From contig RQTK01000079.1 of assembly GCA_003991915.1 (NCBI GenBank), positions 637,315 through 701,314 of the forward strand: a DNA stretch of 64,000 nt. The letters run 5' to 3'. The notes beneath the pieces are model-generated. The model had not been told where the DNA came from. It ran no database searches and worked only from the letters and a program-made list of their open reading frames with translations. Origin of the DNA: Elysia chlorotica (lineage: Eukaryota; Mollusca; Gastropoda; Plakobranchidae). Shown piece by piece: positions 11,301-25,065 of this stretch; position 1 is the first letter of the stretch, and each line of letters opens with the position of its first letter. The position numbers and the translations under genes are program-made.

Positions 11301-14300
11301 GATTTTTTATGTAGTTGGTGGGTATCATCTACAAAAAATTTTTAAGCTGAAGTTTTTCATATTGCCCTATATATGTATAAGATGGGCACATCGTGTTTGC
11401 AAGGAAATTAAAAAATTTAAAAGAAAAAGAAAACAGTAGATAGAAGATATAATTAAATCTTTACTTACTTATACTATGTATGTTTTTGCATCTGTAAATC
11501 TTGTATAAATGAAATGATCTAGATATAAAATGAATTTGCTCAATTAATAACAAATCAATCAAATTGCATATCTTACTTACTGTTCTGGTAATATTTTCAA
11601 CTGCTGTTATACTCTTAAAGACTTTCCTTCAACTTAAAATTTTCTTGCACCTCAAATCTTTGTGTCTAAGTTGTGAGCAGTTCGACTTGGCAGCTGCCAT
11701 TTACAATATTTTATAGATCTTTATGTTTACCAAGTGACCTCTCTATTCACTAACAATTTATATTGTCTCAAATTAAATGCTAGTAAAAATGATTTTAAAC
11801 AAAATTATGTCTTTATAAGTTATTACTATTTGATCAGGTTTTTACTGATAAAATGTAAAACTGTTTTGTCTCATTGTTTAGGCATATAAGATGTACTTAG
11901 ACAGGGCTTAAATTTGGCTTCTTGTTTGCACAACAACCACATATATGTTGAATGCATTAATCTCAAATATTTTTGTTGTTTTCTTGCAATGTGTACTTTA
12001 AAATTATTCTATCTTTAACTAGGTGTATATTCTGATACAATGTATACCTCTATGGACTCTCTTTGTTTCATGTCTCACAGGTTCCCCTATAAGGCAGTTC
12101 AATGTACATAGTAATTTTCTCAGCATATCAGTGTGATCTCTCATCTGTGATCAAGGCTTCCATTGTATACTCAAAAGCCAGTTTCTTTCCCTCGTGACTT
12201 GTTTGTTTTATTGACAGGCTAGGATAGGTACATTATCCAACTATAAAAAAAAAAGTCTAAATATGTGACTGCTCTACAAAACTCCATTCACTTACAACCA
12301 GAACATAACCTGATATAGCAATGAATCCAAGGAGATTTTACGTCCTACGTCTGCAGTTAATATTTAGGGGGTTTTGGTTTTGAGACTAGTGGAATTTTTA
12401 ACAGGTGAATCTAGATACATGTATCGGTATGTCTTAAATTACTACATTTTCTTAACTCTATCTAAAACTATGTAATACAATAGCGAGTAAAGCAGAAACA
12501 GATGGTGATTTTGTGTTCCTATTTGATATAAATTTTCTTATATCTCATCCAAAGGAGGGGTTTGTCTTTTTTAGATTTTCTAGGCTAAAAGTGCATATTG
12601 ATAGAAATTCCATTTGAACACAACCTGTTTCACATGCAGCCTTATATGTTTTTTGTAACAGGCACATACTGCCAGCACCCCCCCTTTTACACACTAGGAG
12701 TTCAAATTTCGTTGCCTTTGACATGATTTCATAATGTCTATTTTCCTTATTTATTACCTGTCTTGGATGTGTGTTTGCCCCTAAACCTGTATCAAATTGA
12801 ATAAAATCCTAAGGTTATGATTATTTTTAAAAGTAGAGTTAGAGAGAGAGAGACGAAGTTTTAATATGCTGGGTTTTTTTGGTTTATTTTTTTTGTTAGG
12901 CTTCATTTGTTCCTAAAACCGTTCAAAGGTGTTACACACTTTTCTTACAAGTTACAATGTCACTGTGTACATATACTGTCATTCATGATTTTTGGTATTT
13001 TACTTCTTTTTATCTATAGCAAAATGTCACTCCAGAGACCTTTTTTGTCTTCTAGTCATGTTTAGACCACCAGCCTCTGTAGCATTACAATTTGTAATGC
13101 AGTGATTTGCAGATTAGTAAAAGTAAGACCGTAGTGCAAAATGATGTGGCAAATACCAGAACATCAGACTGCATTATATGAAGTTGGGACATTGCATTGA
13201 AGAAAAATAATTAGTGATCATGATAATAATTATTTTAATTGTAAAAAGATCCTTTTAAGTTCTAATTATCTATAGTTCAAAGATTGTTATTTGTACATAG
13301 TAAGCTTTCATCACTCAGATTTGCTTTTGCTTTTTTTTTTTTATTCCTTTAGAAACATAATCCCAAGGTTATTTTGAATTCGAAATTAAAAATTGACTTA
13401 GGTGAACAAGAGAACTATGTATTCTGCACAATAACAGAAGCTGTAAAGCAATTTTAGCACTGCACAATTTTTTATTCTTCTTTATGTGTTTGTTTCAGTA
13501 GTAGTACAATTCTATTACATACTTCAGTGCATTCCTTATTATCTATCTTCCCAGAAGCATATCTGTGCATAACTTTTTTTTTAGTTCATTTTTTATTTCT
13601 TTTCCCTGTTATTGGTTTCTGACACCAGAAAGTCATGTCTCATGCTCACATACATATCACTATCAACAACTATATATTCTTTTCATCTGTTAAAAATTGT
13701 TCTCTCCCAGCTCTATATCCTTTATACCCTTCAAGGCAACACATGAGTAATGGCTCTTTAGAAAAGTTTTAGTCGTGAAACTAAGGAATTTGCGAGTGCA
13801 TCTGATTCCTACAGATTCACCAGCACTATCATTTCTGGTGTTGTCAAAAGCAATCAGTGCTATCTACTTGTTGTGGAAACCAGAATCCATTTCAGTCCAT
13901 CTATAGGATACCTTTTTCCCCATAGAGAAACTGCTTTGTAAATATTTGATTAAATAATTTTTACTTCTTTCTTCCTAAGATCAAGTTATGCTTTACCATT
14001 AGTTAAACCGCATATAATCACTCATATGTTGCTTTTCTGTTTCTATATTTTTTATGTCATCTCTGCCCACTATGTCCCAAAACTTGTTTTAATTTGTTTT
14101 TGTTTTTTTTGTTTTTTTTTTATTTTGGCTCTGTTTTTTTCGCTTTTTTAAACTCTCCAGAAGTTTTAAAAAAAATCAACTTTTCAAAGGTAAATGTTCA
14201 TTATTTTAAGCCTTGGTAATGTTGCTGAATGTTGTTAACAAAATGTTTCATCAACTGTGCATTTAACTTGTATATTATCCTTGTTATTATTTATAGCAAT

Positions 14301-15200
14301 CATAAGAGTATTACGCAACCTTGGAGAGAGATGTTTTCTATATCTATCCAACCCCTTGCACGTGAATCTGAATATCCCTTGTTGCAAAATCTATGGACAC
14401 GATGCCACATATTATAAATCTGTTTGTATTGTAGCTTTAATCATGTTTTAATTTAATCATTTTCCACTCTAACTTATGTCCATTACTATTTGCTGGTGAA
14501 ATTAATGAAAGTATCAACAACATAAATACTTTTTGTGTGTGTATCTATTTTTTTTGTAAAGGACATAATTATTATTTTCTCTGTAAAATTTTTTTTTTTT
14601 ATTATTTTATTTTAGTGTTCTTTTTTTTTTTTTAGATGAAGCAAGAACATCTGAAGATTTTTCTATGGTGTTTTAAGTTGTTGCAAAGCCTATTGAGTCG
14701 GTGTACTTGTGGCTATGGCAGGTTTCAGTTCTCCACCTGTGACACTTGGGCAGTTTTCACAATCTATGACGTGAGCTCTCTCCAAACTTGTCTATGCAGT
14801 GTTGGCTCTGCAGTATTGGTCAGTTTTTTTATGCAGAATGTGGTCTTATTGGATGTTGTATAAGTGCAAGACCTTTCTTCAGTCTTTTAAAGTAGTAATT
14901 AATATGCATAAATTGAAGAAACGAAAAATTAGCATACCACATTGATATTGTTTATTTTATCACTTGCTATCTATAGTTTTCCCCAGCCTTGCAATAAGTT
15001 CACAACGATCATAAAATTTGATAATCTTTCGTTTGTGTGCTCATTTAGTTGTTTTATACTATGAATTACAATCTTGTACTCTTTCCCCAAAATTATAATT
15101 CATGCTCAGATGTATGACCCATTTGGGTTCAGTGATCTCACAAAGTAATGGAGCAAATATTGATTGGATACAGTTAAAGTTTTAAATCTTTTTTTTTTAG
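8331..15200. other. Long AT-rich stretch without a supported gene
   Basis: Mostly unique, AT-rich and T-rich DNA with few repeats. It lacks the SINEs and long microsatellites common after 16.6 kb. Only weak exon candidates were seen (10108-10257 and an ORF at 14636-14863). It may include alternative TESK 3' ends (an AATAAA lies near 12800) or long introns of a neighbouring gene. Confidence 0.5.
10108..10257 (+). CDS. Weak candidate exon upstream of the 15.2/18.9 kb exons
   Basis: An ATG-initiated open stretch of 50 codons ends CQK just before GTAAAC at 10258, in phase 0. This matches the phase-0 start of the exon at 15201. The translation is Ser/Thr-rich at first, then GFQEKIECQK. No domain is recognised. 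The phase match alone has a one-in-three chance, so this is only a candidate. Confidence 0.2.
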
Positions 15201-15265
15201 TATGAAGACACCAATTTAGACAGTGATTTTAAAGAGACAAAGAGATTAAATACATCTTCTCCTAG
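15201..15265 (+). CDS. Candidate exon of unidentified + strand gene
   Basis: A 65-base segment sits between a strong acceptor (CTTTTTTTTTTAG) and a good donor (GTAAGG). Only one frame is open. It gives 21 codons (YEDTNLDSDFKETKRLNTSS, then P) and ends in phase 2 with AG. The candidate exon at 18853 needs exactly that phase, and together they form an Arg codon at the junction. The product looks like a soluble, charged N-terminal tail. Not recognised. Confidence 0.4.
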
Positions 15266-16659
15266 GTAAGGCAATAATGGTAGTAAAAGGAATGAAAGCG
15301 AAGTCTGGTTGTCAGTGTTTGTTTCGGCTGAGAGAGTCAGCATTTAGGTCATTCATGAACCAACCAATGTATTGCACTCACAATGCTTTGCATCCTGTGT
15401 ACACACCTTTCACAATATCATCCCCTTAAATAATTATATGTTTAATTGCGTGGCCAAACTTATACAGTATAGTATTACTCATATGGTATGTTTCACAACT
15501 ATCATAGTATTCTTTAGTCTTGGTGTAGCAAGCCTTATTAAAGTAGCTGTTGGTTTCCTTATGCAATGTATTTGTATATATCAAAGAAAGCAATGACCAT
15601 CGAACATATTTTATCATTTAGCTTAGTATCTTTTTCTCGTTTCAACCTTCCAGATGAAAAAAAATTCGATGCTAGATGTTCTTTGCTTTTTGGGTTTTTG
15701 GCCGAGTTTTACATAATAATTACTGTGAAAGGAAAGATACACGGTGTATAATAAAGCATAGAAGATTAGAACATATTTCATTCAACTGATCATTGACGAA
15801 AACCCAAACGAGAACTACTACTTCTGTGGTATCATGATCTTTTGAGCCACGTTTTAATTTTTTTTCTTTGTAAATCTCTGCAAATATGACACTTGATGCT
15901 GACCCACTGGTCATTTTAAGAAACATTTTTTAAAATTTTTTCTGTTAAAATCTACAGTATTATTCTTTGCTCTGGAGCACCATTAGCCTTTTTTTTAGTT
16001 CTTGCTTTTGAATTTTCAATCTCTTGTTTTTGAAAGAGTCCCTTATTACACTTTTTTTGGCCTCCACAGAATTATTGCGAGGTGCCATTAAAAAGGTTCC
16101 ACCTACGCTTTTTGCGTTTTTTTAGAGAAAGCAGTTGAAAGTTTGTTCTGTAACATATTTCTGACAAGGCTGTTAATCAATTTGGTTTCATTTATTTTAT
16201 ATCCGGACTGCCTCTCTCTACAGTTTGATGATTATTATGTTCAGATAGAACGTTTTCATGTTGCCTTCTCTAATTTACCAGAACTGCAGAACCTTTTTAA
16301 TGTCTCCTTACGATATATAGTAATATGTGATTATGGATTTGATTCATGTTGTACTTATAAATGTATGGGGTGGGGTGTCTGTTGTACTTCAAAAAGTGAC
16401 TATATAGCTTTTTGAAATGCCATGGCAAGCTATATCCGTATTATAAAAACCCATATCACACTAAACATGGTTACCATATATAACCTGTGCAATAAAAAGT
16501 ATTAATATGAGTATAAGACACCTGCGAAAATATTAAACTGTTTTTCAGAACTTGGTTGTTTTATATTCATTTAAAATAAATGCTACATGTTCGTTATTTG
16601 TTAATGAAAATGTCATGTCCATTATACTGCTATTGTTGCTGTTTATAACTACACTACAA

Positions 16660-16660
<1 letters not shown>
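15266..16660. other. AT-rich DNA, no supported gene
   Basis: Unique AT-rich sequence. An open stretch at 16224-16415 follows a pyrimidine-rich acceptor (CTCTCTCTACAG) and precedes an AATAAA near 16491, so a terminal exon is conceivable. Nothing in the peptide supports a function. Confidence 0.4.
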
Positions 16661-17139
<479 letters not shown>

Positions 17140-17977
17140 GCGTCATTGGACAATAACCCTTCGACCGCCCCACACCAGAACATGAACATCCAAGATCTGG
17201 TTGTATGATCTGATCAGCAGAAATACATGACGGTGACAGCGGAAATATGGACACGTCCATTAGCAGCCTCAATATCCTCAGGAAATAGCATCAATGGACC
17301 CACGGTGTTCACCTAGTAATAATGGCGAGGGTTTTCGCTGGCCAAGAGTGTTCAGACTGAGGAATTATCCACACGCTTCTGAGTACTCCCCAGGCTGATG
17401 TTTCGCTCTCGATAAGGGAACCCTTTTTTATTCCTATCCTTCCTTTATTTAAAACTGGAACTGTTCATCGCTCACGCCATTAACGCCTGTATATTCTATG
17501 AACCTTTATTTCAATCTTGACTACAACGAAAACAAATTCGTAATTTCTCTGTAAATAGACAAGTACATGTATTTACAAGACCATAACAAGATAAATAAGA
17601 AGTTAATTTGTGAAGTGTTTATCGATTTCTTTGGAGGTTGAAGTTACTTGGTTCATAAAAAAAAACATAATTATTTCCTAAAAGCAAAACGATAATTAAA
17701 TCTAAAGTTGCATGACGTCTTGTTTGTTTATGTTATCACAGAAGCCCTAGTAGTTAAATCGCTTGGAAACTCCTCTGCAGCAATATCCAGGACCACCCAA
17801 TTAAAATTGCATCTCGTCTCTAAGCTGTGAAATAGCAAAACGTTCACGCTTCCTTCTCTGCTTGAAAACTCATTACCAATATCAGTCCAGCTATTTTTGA
17901 GGCATTTTTGAAAACAAATAATTCACACGCGAGGTTTACTTGAAATTACGGTTTCATTAGTTTAGTTTACCAATAAA

Positions 17978-18012
<35 letters not shown>

Positions 18013-18360
18013 AGAATTTGACAAAAATCACTGCGTAACTTTTTGAATATTATAAAGAGAAAATTGTGATGCGGTAGAGTGGTGAGAAGAGACGAAAAAA
18101 ATGAAACGAATCATTTTAATCCTAGCAATTTCTACAGAACATAAAAAATGTAACGAGGAATTTTTAAAATCATGACTCATGACAATTCCCATTCACTAAC
18201 TTGCAAAATGACAACAATAGCTTATGGATGTCGACACGTCCCAGAATAATTATTGCTTGGGTAGTCTTAAAAACTAGACGAGTTTAGAGTACCATGAACT
18301 ATGTTTAAACTGATGACAATAATATAGTGCCCTGTTGTTCTAGATTTGGTGCAAGGAGAG
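17140..18360. other. Unique DNA with a (GT)n tract
   Basis: A moderately GC-richer block at 17140-17420 follows the microsatellite and resembles repeat DNA without my being able to name it. A (GT)n repeat lies at 17982-18009. No gene seen. Confidence 0.5.
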
Positions 18361-18630
18361 GGGGAGGCGCTACCTAGCGCAGATGGTAGAGCTTTGATCT
18401 CTCAATCGGATGGACCACAATTCGTATTCCTCAATCGGACAAAATTTGTTTGTTCCATTTTGTCCCTAATGTTTGGATTTGTGCCAGTATAATGTGATCG
18501 GCTGATAAACTGGTCCTGTTATCCACGCACTGTCGCTATTTGCAACAATTTAAATATGTAGACTTAGTCTTGGGACCCAAGCACAATAAAGCCTTGCGTC
18601 CGACGTTGAGAAACCAACTCACTCACTCAG
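18361..18630 (+). mobile_element. tRNA-derived SINE, full length
   Basis: The tRNA-like head has box A (TAGCGCAGATGGTAGAGC) and a weak box B. The shared body (GCCAGTATAATGTGATCGGCTG) and 3' part (AGTCTTGGGACCCAAGCAC, then GACGTTGAGAAACCAACTCA) follow. Diverged from other copies. Confidence 0.75.
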
Positions 18631-18852
18631 CCTGTTGTTCGGACACTTTGGTCTACTCGTCCAGCTCCCTCTCACGGGAACGCAGAAGGATCGCTATGAA
18701 GGTGTGACACCGATCTGACAGGTACAGGCAGAGCTATCGTCGCAAATCGAACTGACAGCCCAGTGTCTCTACCCAGTCAGTTCTGCGCTAGACTCCAGTG
18801 TTTACAGCAAATAATGATCTGAAAGTAATGTCAATGTTTTCTCGCATTCCAG

Positions 18853-18947
18853 GAATCCTGGCCGAGGTATCTATGACTCAGGATCGATAAGGATCCTGGA
18901 AAGAAACAGATACGTTCTCACCGTAGCTGTCTTATCTGGGCTCACAG
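18853..18947 (+). CDS. Candidate exon: cytoplasmic tail into a membrane segment
   Basis: 95 bases lie between CTCGCATTCCAG and GTAATG. Only one of three frames is open, and it matches the phase left by the exon at 15201. It reads NPGRGIYDSGSIRILERNRY followed by hydrophobic VLTVAVLSGLT, as in the first membrane helix of a multipass transporter or receptor. The next exon should start with two bases. I did not find a convincing one, only a 39-base candidate at 25027. The family is unknown; a transporter of the SLC1 type is one idea with little support. Confidence 0.45.
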
Positions 18948-19202
18948 GTAATGTAAATTTAATGATAGAAAAAGTAATGAAAAAGAAAATTCCTAAAAGC
19001 CAAACATGTTGCTGTTATGAGCAGACCACAAGAAAGGGGTGACTATATAAATAATAAACTGTTTTTTTTTTAATGGCATCATTATAAAGAGACAGCCCAT
19101 GTGAATTACATGATCGACACGACATTATGACAATATGTTATGCTTGATTGTACTGGGCATTAAAGAGGGAACAACTCAATAAATCCTGGTTGAGCTTTTT
19201 GT

Positions 19203-19470
19203 TAGTTTAGTTACCTAGCGTCCAACTTCAGCACGATATACGTTATGTAGACGAGTCCCAAAAGTAACGTCTGAAAATTGTACGTGCCGCCACATAGAGA
19301 CAGTGCCGGGATATTGTGGCTGTCTCAGCCAGTCATTATATTCATACCGAGCCAACCAGTAGGGGACGAAATTGGACAAATACATTTACAAGCGATCATG
19401 GGTTTCGAATCAGGAAGCTTGCAACTGAGGACCGACGCTCTACCAGTTGCGCCAGCTCGCTCCCCTCCTG
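19203..19470 (-). mobile_element. tRNA-derived SINE, full length, reverse
   Basis: Read on the - strand, the head has box A (TGGCGCAACTGGTAGAGCG) and box B (GATTCGAAACC). The conserved body follows (CTACTGGTTGGCTCGGTATG, then GCTGAGACAGCC), with the tail ending near 19203. Confidence 0.8.
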
Positions 19471-19573
19471 ATTGAGTATCCAACTGGTAAACAACTACAC
19501 GTCGACTGCTGAGATTCGACCCCAACCACAGTGGTCTGAATTTCATTTGAAGCCTGGCAGTTTTTTCTTAATG

Positions 19574-19577
19574 TGTC

Positions 19578-19671
<94 letters not shown>
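19574..19671. repeat. (CT)n microsatellite
   Basis: About 95 bases of CT repeats. Open frames across it are repeat artefacts. Confidence 0.97.
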
Positions 19672-19672
<1 letters not shown>

Positions 19673-19679
19673 TCTCTCA

Positions 19680-21685
19680 CAAACATTTTTTTCCTTTAAA
19701 ACTTTTTAATTGATTTTTTTTCTACTGGCCGAGGGAAAAACCGAACTACGGAACTAAACAAACCGACCGAGAACCGTGCTGCTTTTCTGTGATTATATCT
19801 GGATGTCAACAACTAAAATTGTCTCATCGGCTGTCAAATGCAGCTGCTAGCACCAACTGAACAATTATAAGAGTCACTAAGAAAGTATCTCAAGAGCCTG
19901 TGAAAATGTAGGACACGTGTAAGATTTATCAGATCTTTAACATAAGAAATTTCTTTTCCCACTGCTTGGTAGGTGAAGCTAAGTGAATTAAAAAGGAGAC
20001 ATTTGGCATTATAAAAACCTCTAAATAATAATCGCACGCGAAACTTGTGCAGTTACTCTTACTGTCCATTATTTTCTCGTTTCTATTGAAAAGTTAATTA
20101 GTCATTTATCTAACAGTAACATCTTCGAGAGTCAATTTTGTTTCGCGTAAAGTTTTGGCTCGTTATTTTGATCGGTTTATCTCTCTGACTCTAAGTATGG
20201 CAGTGAAAAGCAAAGGGAACATGCCTTTTTAGCGGTTATTAAGCGCAAATAAAAAAAAATTCTAAACGCTCGTTGGAATAGATTTTACATTGTAAATACA
20301 AATTGTTAAGGATAAAGCAATAATTTTCTCAAAATAAGCGCAATTTTTGTGTTTGTTAGACTGGAGACATTTAATTCCACCAATCCACCAACGACTTAAA
20401 AATATTTTTTATGGCATTGTACAGAATTTACATTTTACAAGAAACATCACACCCTTAAAACCACAAAACAGCAGCAATTTGACCTCAAATCAAACAATGT
20501 TTAATAACAACTGAGGTTAGAAAAAATGATGGACTTAAAAAAGCAAGAGAAGCGTCGAACTCATGCTACAGCTCGGCATTTTCCATAAAACATGACCGCC
20601 GAGAATGGCACCAGAGGGGTGCATTCAAATATTAAACTGGTCAGCGCAGAGACAGCCATAGAGGCCATAATTAAAACATCGATCCCAACTAGAATCAAGC
20701 CGGATCCTCTCGTTACCGCTAGAGATATGGGAATTAATGGTTTTTGTCCTTGATGATGATATATGAATAGATCCGTATGGTTTTCGAGTCATAAAAGTGA
20801 AAAGTTGATATATCCCTCACCCCCTTTTGCTTAGAAAACTATTAAAGCTGGTTTTGTCTTGTAAATTGCAAAATAAATGAATATTTCCTAACAGAAACTA
20901 CAGTCACGCACAGTTACCGCAAAAGATTGTTATATTTTTCCCATTGTAATATATATATCTACCACAACTAAGGTGACCTTAAGTACTGGACACGATATTA
21001 TAACTTTTAGAATTGCCCAGTTCATGAGAGCGTAAAAAAAAAGGGGGGGGGGGGATAGTTACTGCGTACTAGCACATCGAGCCAAGCCTTTCAATTTAAA
21101 AGCACTGACGTTTATAACAATACCTGAAACAATACATGGTATTCTGTATGTAACAGAGGAAGCAGATAAGCTTCACCAAGATTCACAGAGGGAAAAACCT
21201 TACTGCTTCTGGCGACCGTACAAAGTCAACAGATGGAACTATGGATGTAACTCTTCATAGAATTATAATCTTTGATTAGATGTACGTTCCTTAGCTCACC
21301 AAACCAAAGCAAAGCAAAGGACGCATGTATCAGGTACAGAAATAGCACATAATTATGATTATTTCTGTACCTGGTTGCTTATGACATGTCTATGTGAGAA
21401 GTATACAGATAGTTACTTATATGGAGTGTAATCTCCATGATGACCTCATACATAGTGAAGTAAAGCACGTCCACTGATACCAAGAGTTAATCAGATTTTT
21501 TAGCGTCTTATACGCAGGACATTATTTAAATGTTGATCGAAACGCGTTTGTGGGGCGGTTGGTGCCCCCCCCCCCCCACACACCTTTTCCCCCTCAAATA
21601 TTACAATATGAAAAATGTCAAAAGGGTAGAAATAGCGCATCGGATCTGTACTTGATATACAAGTATTATCCACGAAAACCAAAAG
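19680..21685. other. Unique AT-rich DNA
   Basis: No supported gene. Contains an A9-G11 homopolymer junction near 21034-21053 and a C-rich run near 21567-21580. Confidence 0.5.
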
Positions 21686-21689
21686 GTCA

Positions 21690-21778
21690 TCTCAAGAACC
21701 GCAGACATACAAGCTGAGATATGAACCTCCTGCCCTTCAGTTCAGAACACTACCGACTGAACTATCTGGCGTCCGAAG
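21690..21778 (-). mobile_element. tRNA-like SINE head or tRNA relic
   Basis: Read on the - strand, GATAGTTCAGTCGGTAGTG is a good box A and GGAGGTTCATATCTC resembles box B at tRNA-like spacing. The acceptor stem does not pair, so this is a SINE head or pseudo-tRNA, not a working gene. Confidence 0.5.
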
Positions 21779-21789
21779 AAGAGTTCCAC

Positions 21790-23380
21790 ACAGCATATTT
21801 TCCCCCATATAATTTGATATGTGGAGAATCTTGAAATCAACTAAATATAGTACGAGTTGAGAACTTCAATCTTCTAATTTAACAGGTTCGTCGTAAAGGA
21901 TGAACATTTTTAAACAATGTCACCTCACAAAAGAATGTTCATTGTTTATTTATTATTATATGTACAATAAATGAGCAGTGTGGCTGAACGCTTGGAGTCT
22001 AACGTAAACTTAGGAATTGAAGTGTGAATAGGCTGGAACTTTATTTTGTTAAAAAAAACCTGGTGAAAAATGAACTGCTTGGCATAATAAAATTGGCAGT
22101 TGCAATCCTCTAGCCATACCAACACGCCTGTCTGCACAGACAAACAGAAATACCAGGAGACTTACCCATCATGTGGAACTCAACATTTTGAAACTTGCTC
22201 CTACAGGAAACCATATTAAAATTTGAAGCGTTCAATCATTTAATCATTACCGATTAATCATAGCCAACCTACACGTCAATAATTTCCTGTTTGAAGGTGT
22301 CGAATAGAAAAACAAAAATAGCATTATTATTGTGCTTTGTTGAGCAAACGCTAAATTAATAGAAAATAAATTATGTATCTTAAAATAGAAAACCAATATC
22401 ATTACGAAAGTTCTGAATATATCAGTTTGTTCTTTCTCACATGTATGGTGTGATTCAATATTTTTTGATATTACTAAGTAAACTTAATATAAATGGTCTC
22501 TTTTTATTCACATTTTGATGCTCGAAAACATAGAAATGTTATCATGCTAAACATCTAAAATAAATAAGCGGGTAATGCAAAGAAATAACGTTTTTCGGAC
22601 AAATGATTCACTTACAAATTCTTCGTATGTTATTAACCTACAGTCTCTACACATATTCCTGACGTGGCCTTCATAGGTAATATACTTGTTATTGAATATA
22701 GATTAATTTACCAAGTTCCCCATACAGGGATTTGCGTTTACATTTTGTTGAGCCCAAATTTCTACAGTATTCTTTCAAAAGCTACTTTTTATAGGGTGTA
22801 TCCCTTTCATGTGGTATAGTGTTAAAGCGTCTTACAATAAAGAATAAAAGAAGTTTTATTTGTATAATTTGTAAGAGGTTTTATTTTTATTGCTTGCCAA
22901 AATCATGTCCTTTAACGGTTCTTCTTAGATTCTCCTTCCACTTTCATTTTACAAAAGTAACAAAAGAAACTCAAGTACGAAACGGAAAAACCAAAAAATA
23001 TACAACATGATAAGACGTAATAAGAAAGAGATTGCTACAGTGTCACATTTGATTGAAACCAAGGCGTCCAAAATCTATTTTTGGAAGCCTTGATTGAAAC
23101 ACTAATGTTCCCCCGAGTTCTTCCAAAATTAGATTTTATATTGCAGTCCAAATTTCCTCCTTCTCTGATACTTATTTTTTGCCCATTGGAGGTATAATGA
23201 GTCTTGCATTTCTTTTATATTAATCATTTTCAATCCTCCTACATTGTAAAGATTAAACATCACTGCGTTTTATTTTTCAAAGGCTTTTGTGTTGGTATAT
23301 CTTTTTTATTCAAAATAATTAATTTGAAAAATATGGTGTTTATTATTATCAGATATACTCTGGTTTCCCTATGCATTTGC
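21790..23380. other. AT-rich DNA, possibly 3' end of a reverse LINE
   Basis: No gene supported. The last few hundred bases lie downstream, on the - strand, of the LINE reverse transcriptase and may include its degraded 3' region. Confidence 0.35.
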
Positions 23381-23389
23381 ATTAGATGA

Positions 23390-24475
23390 ACATTTAATGT
23401 TTTCATAATTTGAATTTTGCCAATAACAGACAGGTCTCGCTTTGTCCATGGACGAATTTTTTTTTCCAACTGGTTGAGTCTTGGTTCCTAATTATTATTT
23501 TTTTTTTATTAAGTGAGGGGGTTGTATCTCCCTAAGATTTTGACCATTGGTACAAAAGATATTATTCACCATCTCTTCACTATAAAAATCCTTGTTGCCC
23601 CATGACCATTGCTTTGCTATTTTCGTTATTAAACATGAGACCTGAAAACAATTGAAATTCCTTGATTTTGACCAGTACCTCTCTCAAATCCATCCTGCAT
23701 CTAAGAAGTGACATGGTATCGTCTGCATATTGGTTAATCTTTACCTGTTGTTTTGTCAGCAAAAGCTCAACGCCTTTAATGTTTCTAGTTTGTCTTAAGT
23801 TTAAAGCAAAATCTTCAATTGAAAATATAAATAGCAAGAGGATATGGGACACCCTTGTCTAGCGCTTCTTTCCAAGGTGAACTCGCGTGAAACGTAACCC
23901 GCGTTTTTTTTTTTTTTTTTTTTTACAAATGCAGTACGTTTGGTTAAGAGAATTTTAACCCATTTCACGAAAATAGGCTCACACCCAAAATATTGAAAAG
24001 ATTTTAGCATATATTGTATGGAGATAGAATCGAAAGCCTTTTGGTAATCTAGAGCCAAAATAATGGAGTTGCATTTTTTTTATTACATTCATACTCAATA
24101 AACAAATATTATCCATTTCTCTTATTACTTGCGAGATGTTTTTTTGTTTTTCCTTTAATGAAACCTGACTGGTCTTTGTTTATCAGATATCTGGCAAATT
24201 TGCATAGTTTCAGAGCTAATGTTTAAGCTAGTAACTTGTAATCAACATTAATTATTACTATTCGGTGCAGGTTTCCTAAATTATCCTTTTGTAGGTCTTT
24301 TTCTTTATGTAATAAAGTGATTACTCCCTTTCTCTGAGTAGGGGCCAGGCAACCTTTTTAAAAATTGTACTGATACGATTCTAATACGTATGATTTTATT
24401 TCTATTCCAACAAATTTTATTGAACTAAGTAGGTATTCCGTCTGGACGGGGTGATGATTGTTTTTTGATTAGCTT
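23390..24475 (-). mobile_element. Degenerate non-LTR retrotransposon (L1/Tx1-like) reverse transcriptase
   Basis: Reading the - strand from high to low coordinates, successive frames give the landmarks of an L1-like reverse transcriptase: SPRPDGIPT near 24440, INVDYKLLA near 24250, LDYQKAFDSI near 24050-24025, SARQGCPISS near 23860, INQYADD near 23735-23718 (the catalytic YADD), and WTKRDLSVIGKIQIMKTL near 23455-23400. The frame changes several times and stops interrupt it (for example after GIPT), so it is a dead relic. No ORF1 or endonuclease was seen, consistent with 5' truncation. The L1/Tx1 placement is from motif style and could be another related clade. Confidence 0.85.
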
Positions 24476-24479
24476 TAGT

Positions 24480-25020
24480 GCAAACAGAAAATCTTCTTCC
24501 CTTGTCATTGCTCACACCGCTTATTATCGTGTTGTTTTATTTGAGGGAACTATTTGTTTGAGCAGAATATATCACTTTGTTGGGACATGTGCTTATCCTC
24601 TTTGTTTTCTTTACACACAGTTTCATAGTATTTACATAATTATTTCTTCCAATACATCTCCTTGAGTATTGACTGTTTTACCTATGGTATTATTCAACAA
24701 GCACACGTTCTATTAAAATTCACGCTATTTAATTCATTACACAAGAAATAATGGAGGGTAAAAAAGAGAGAAAATTTTAACAAAAGAACAAAACAAAACG
24801 AAAATAAATTAAAAATAAAATGTATTTCAGAATTCTTGATCGTAAAAAAAAAACCCAAAAAACAAAACAGAATGGCATAATCAAGCATGAGATTTCACCA
24901 AAAATTTTTTTTTAAAAAGAAACAATAAGAAATGTTCAACAAGCAAAAATGTTGTATCAATGTTTTATTTCTCTATTTAGTCGATCCAAACAAATTTTTT
25001 GATGCGCTCTTTGTTTTCTT
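24480..25020. other. AT-rich DNA flanking the LINE
   Basis: May include further 5' LINE remnants, but I see no clear motif. Confidence 0.35.
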
Positions 25021-25026
25021 TTGCAG

Positions 25027-25065
25027 ACAAGAATAAGCCGCACAATAATTATAGCATCTTACGTG
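25027..25065 (+). CDS. Possible microexon after 18.9 kb exon
   Basis: A strong acceptor (TTGTTTTCTTTTGCAG) and donor (GTGAGC) bound a 39-base open segment. Its phase would continue the 18853-18947 exon (DKNKPHNNYSILRG). It would interrupt a membrane helix, so the splice signals could be fortuitous. Confidence 0.2.

Noticed and set aside
14636..14863. 75-codon ORF after a T-rich tract ending in AG
   Set aside because: Possible donor sites are weak, phases do not connect with neighbours, and the peptide has no recognisable feature.
16224..16415. Possible terminal exon after a CT-rich acceptor with AATAAA nearby
   Set aside because: The phase does not fit the 15201-15265 exon and there is no domain. 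Kept only as a remark.
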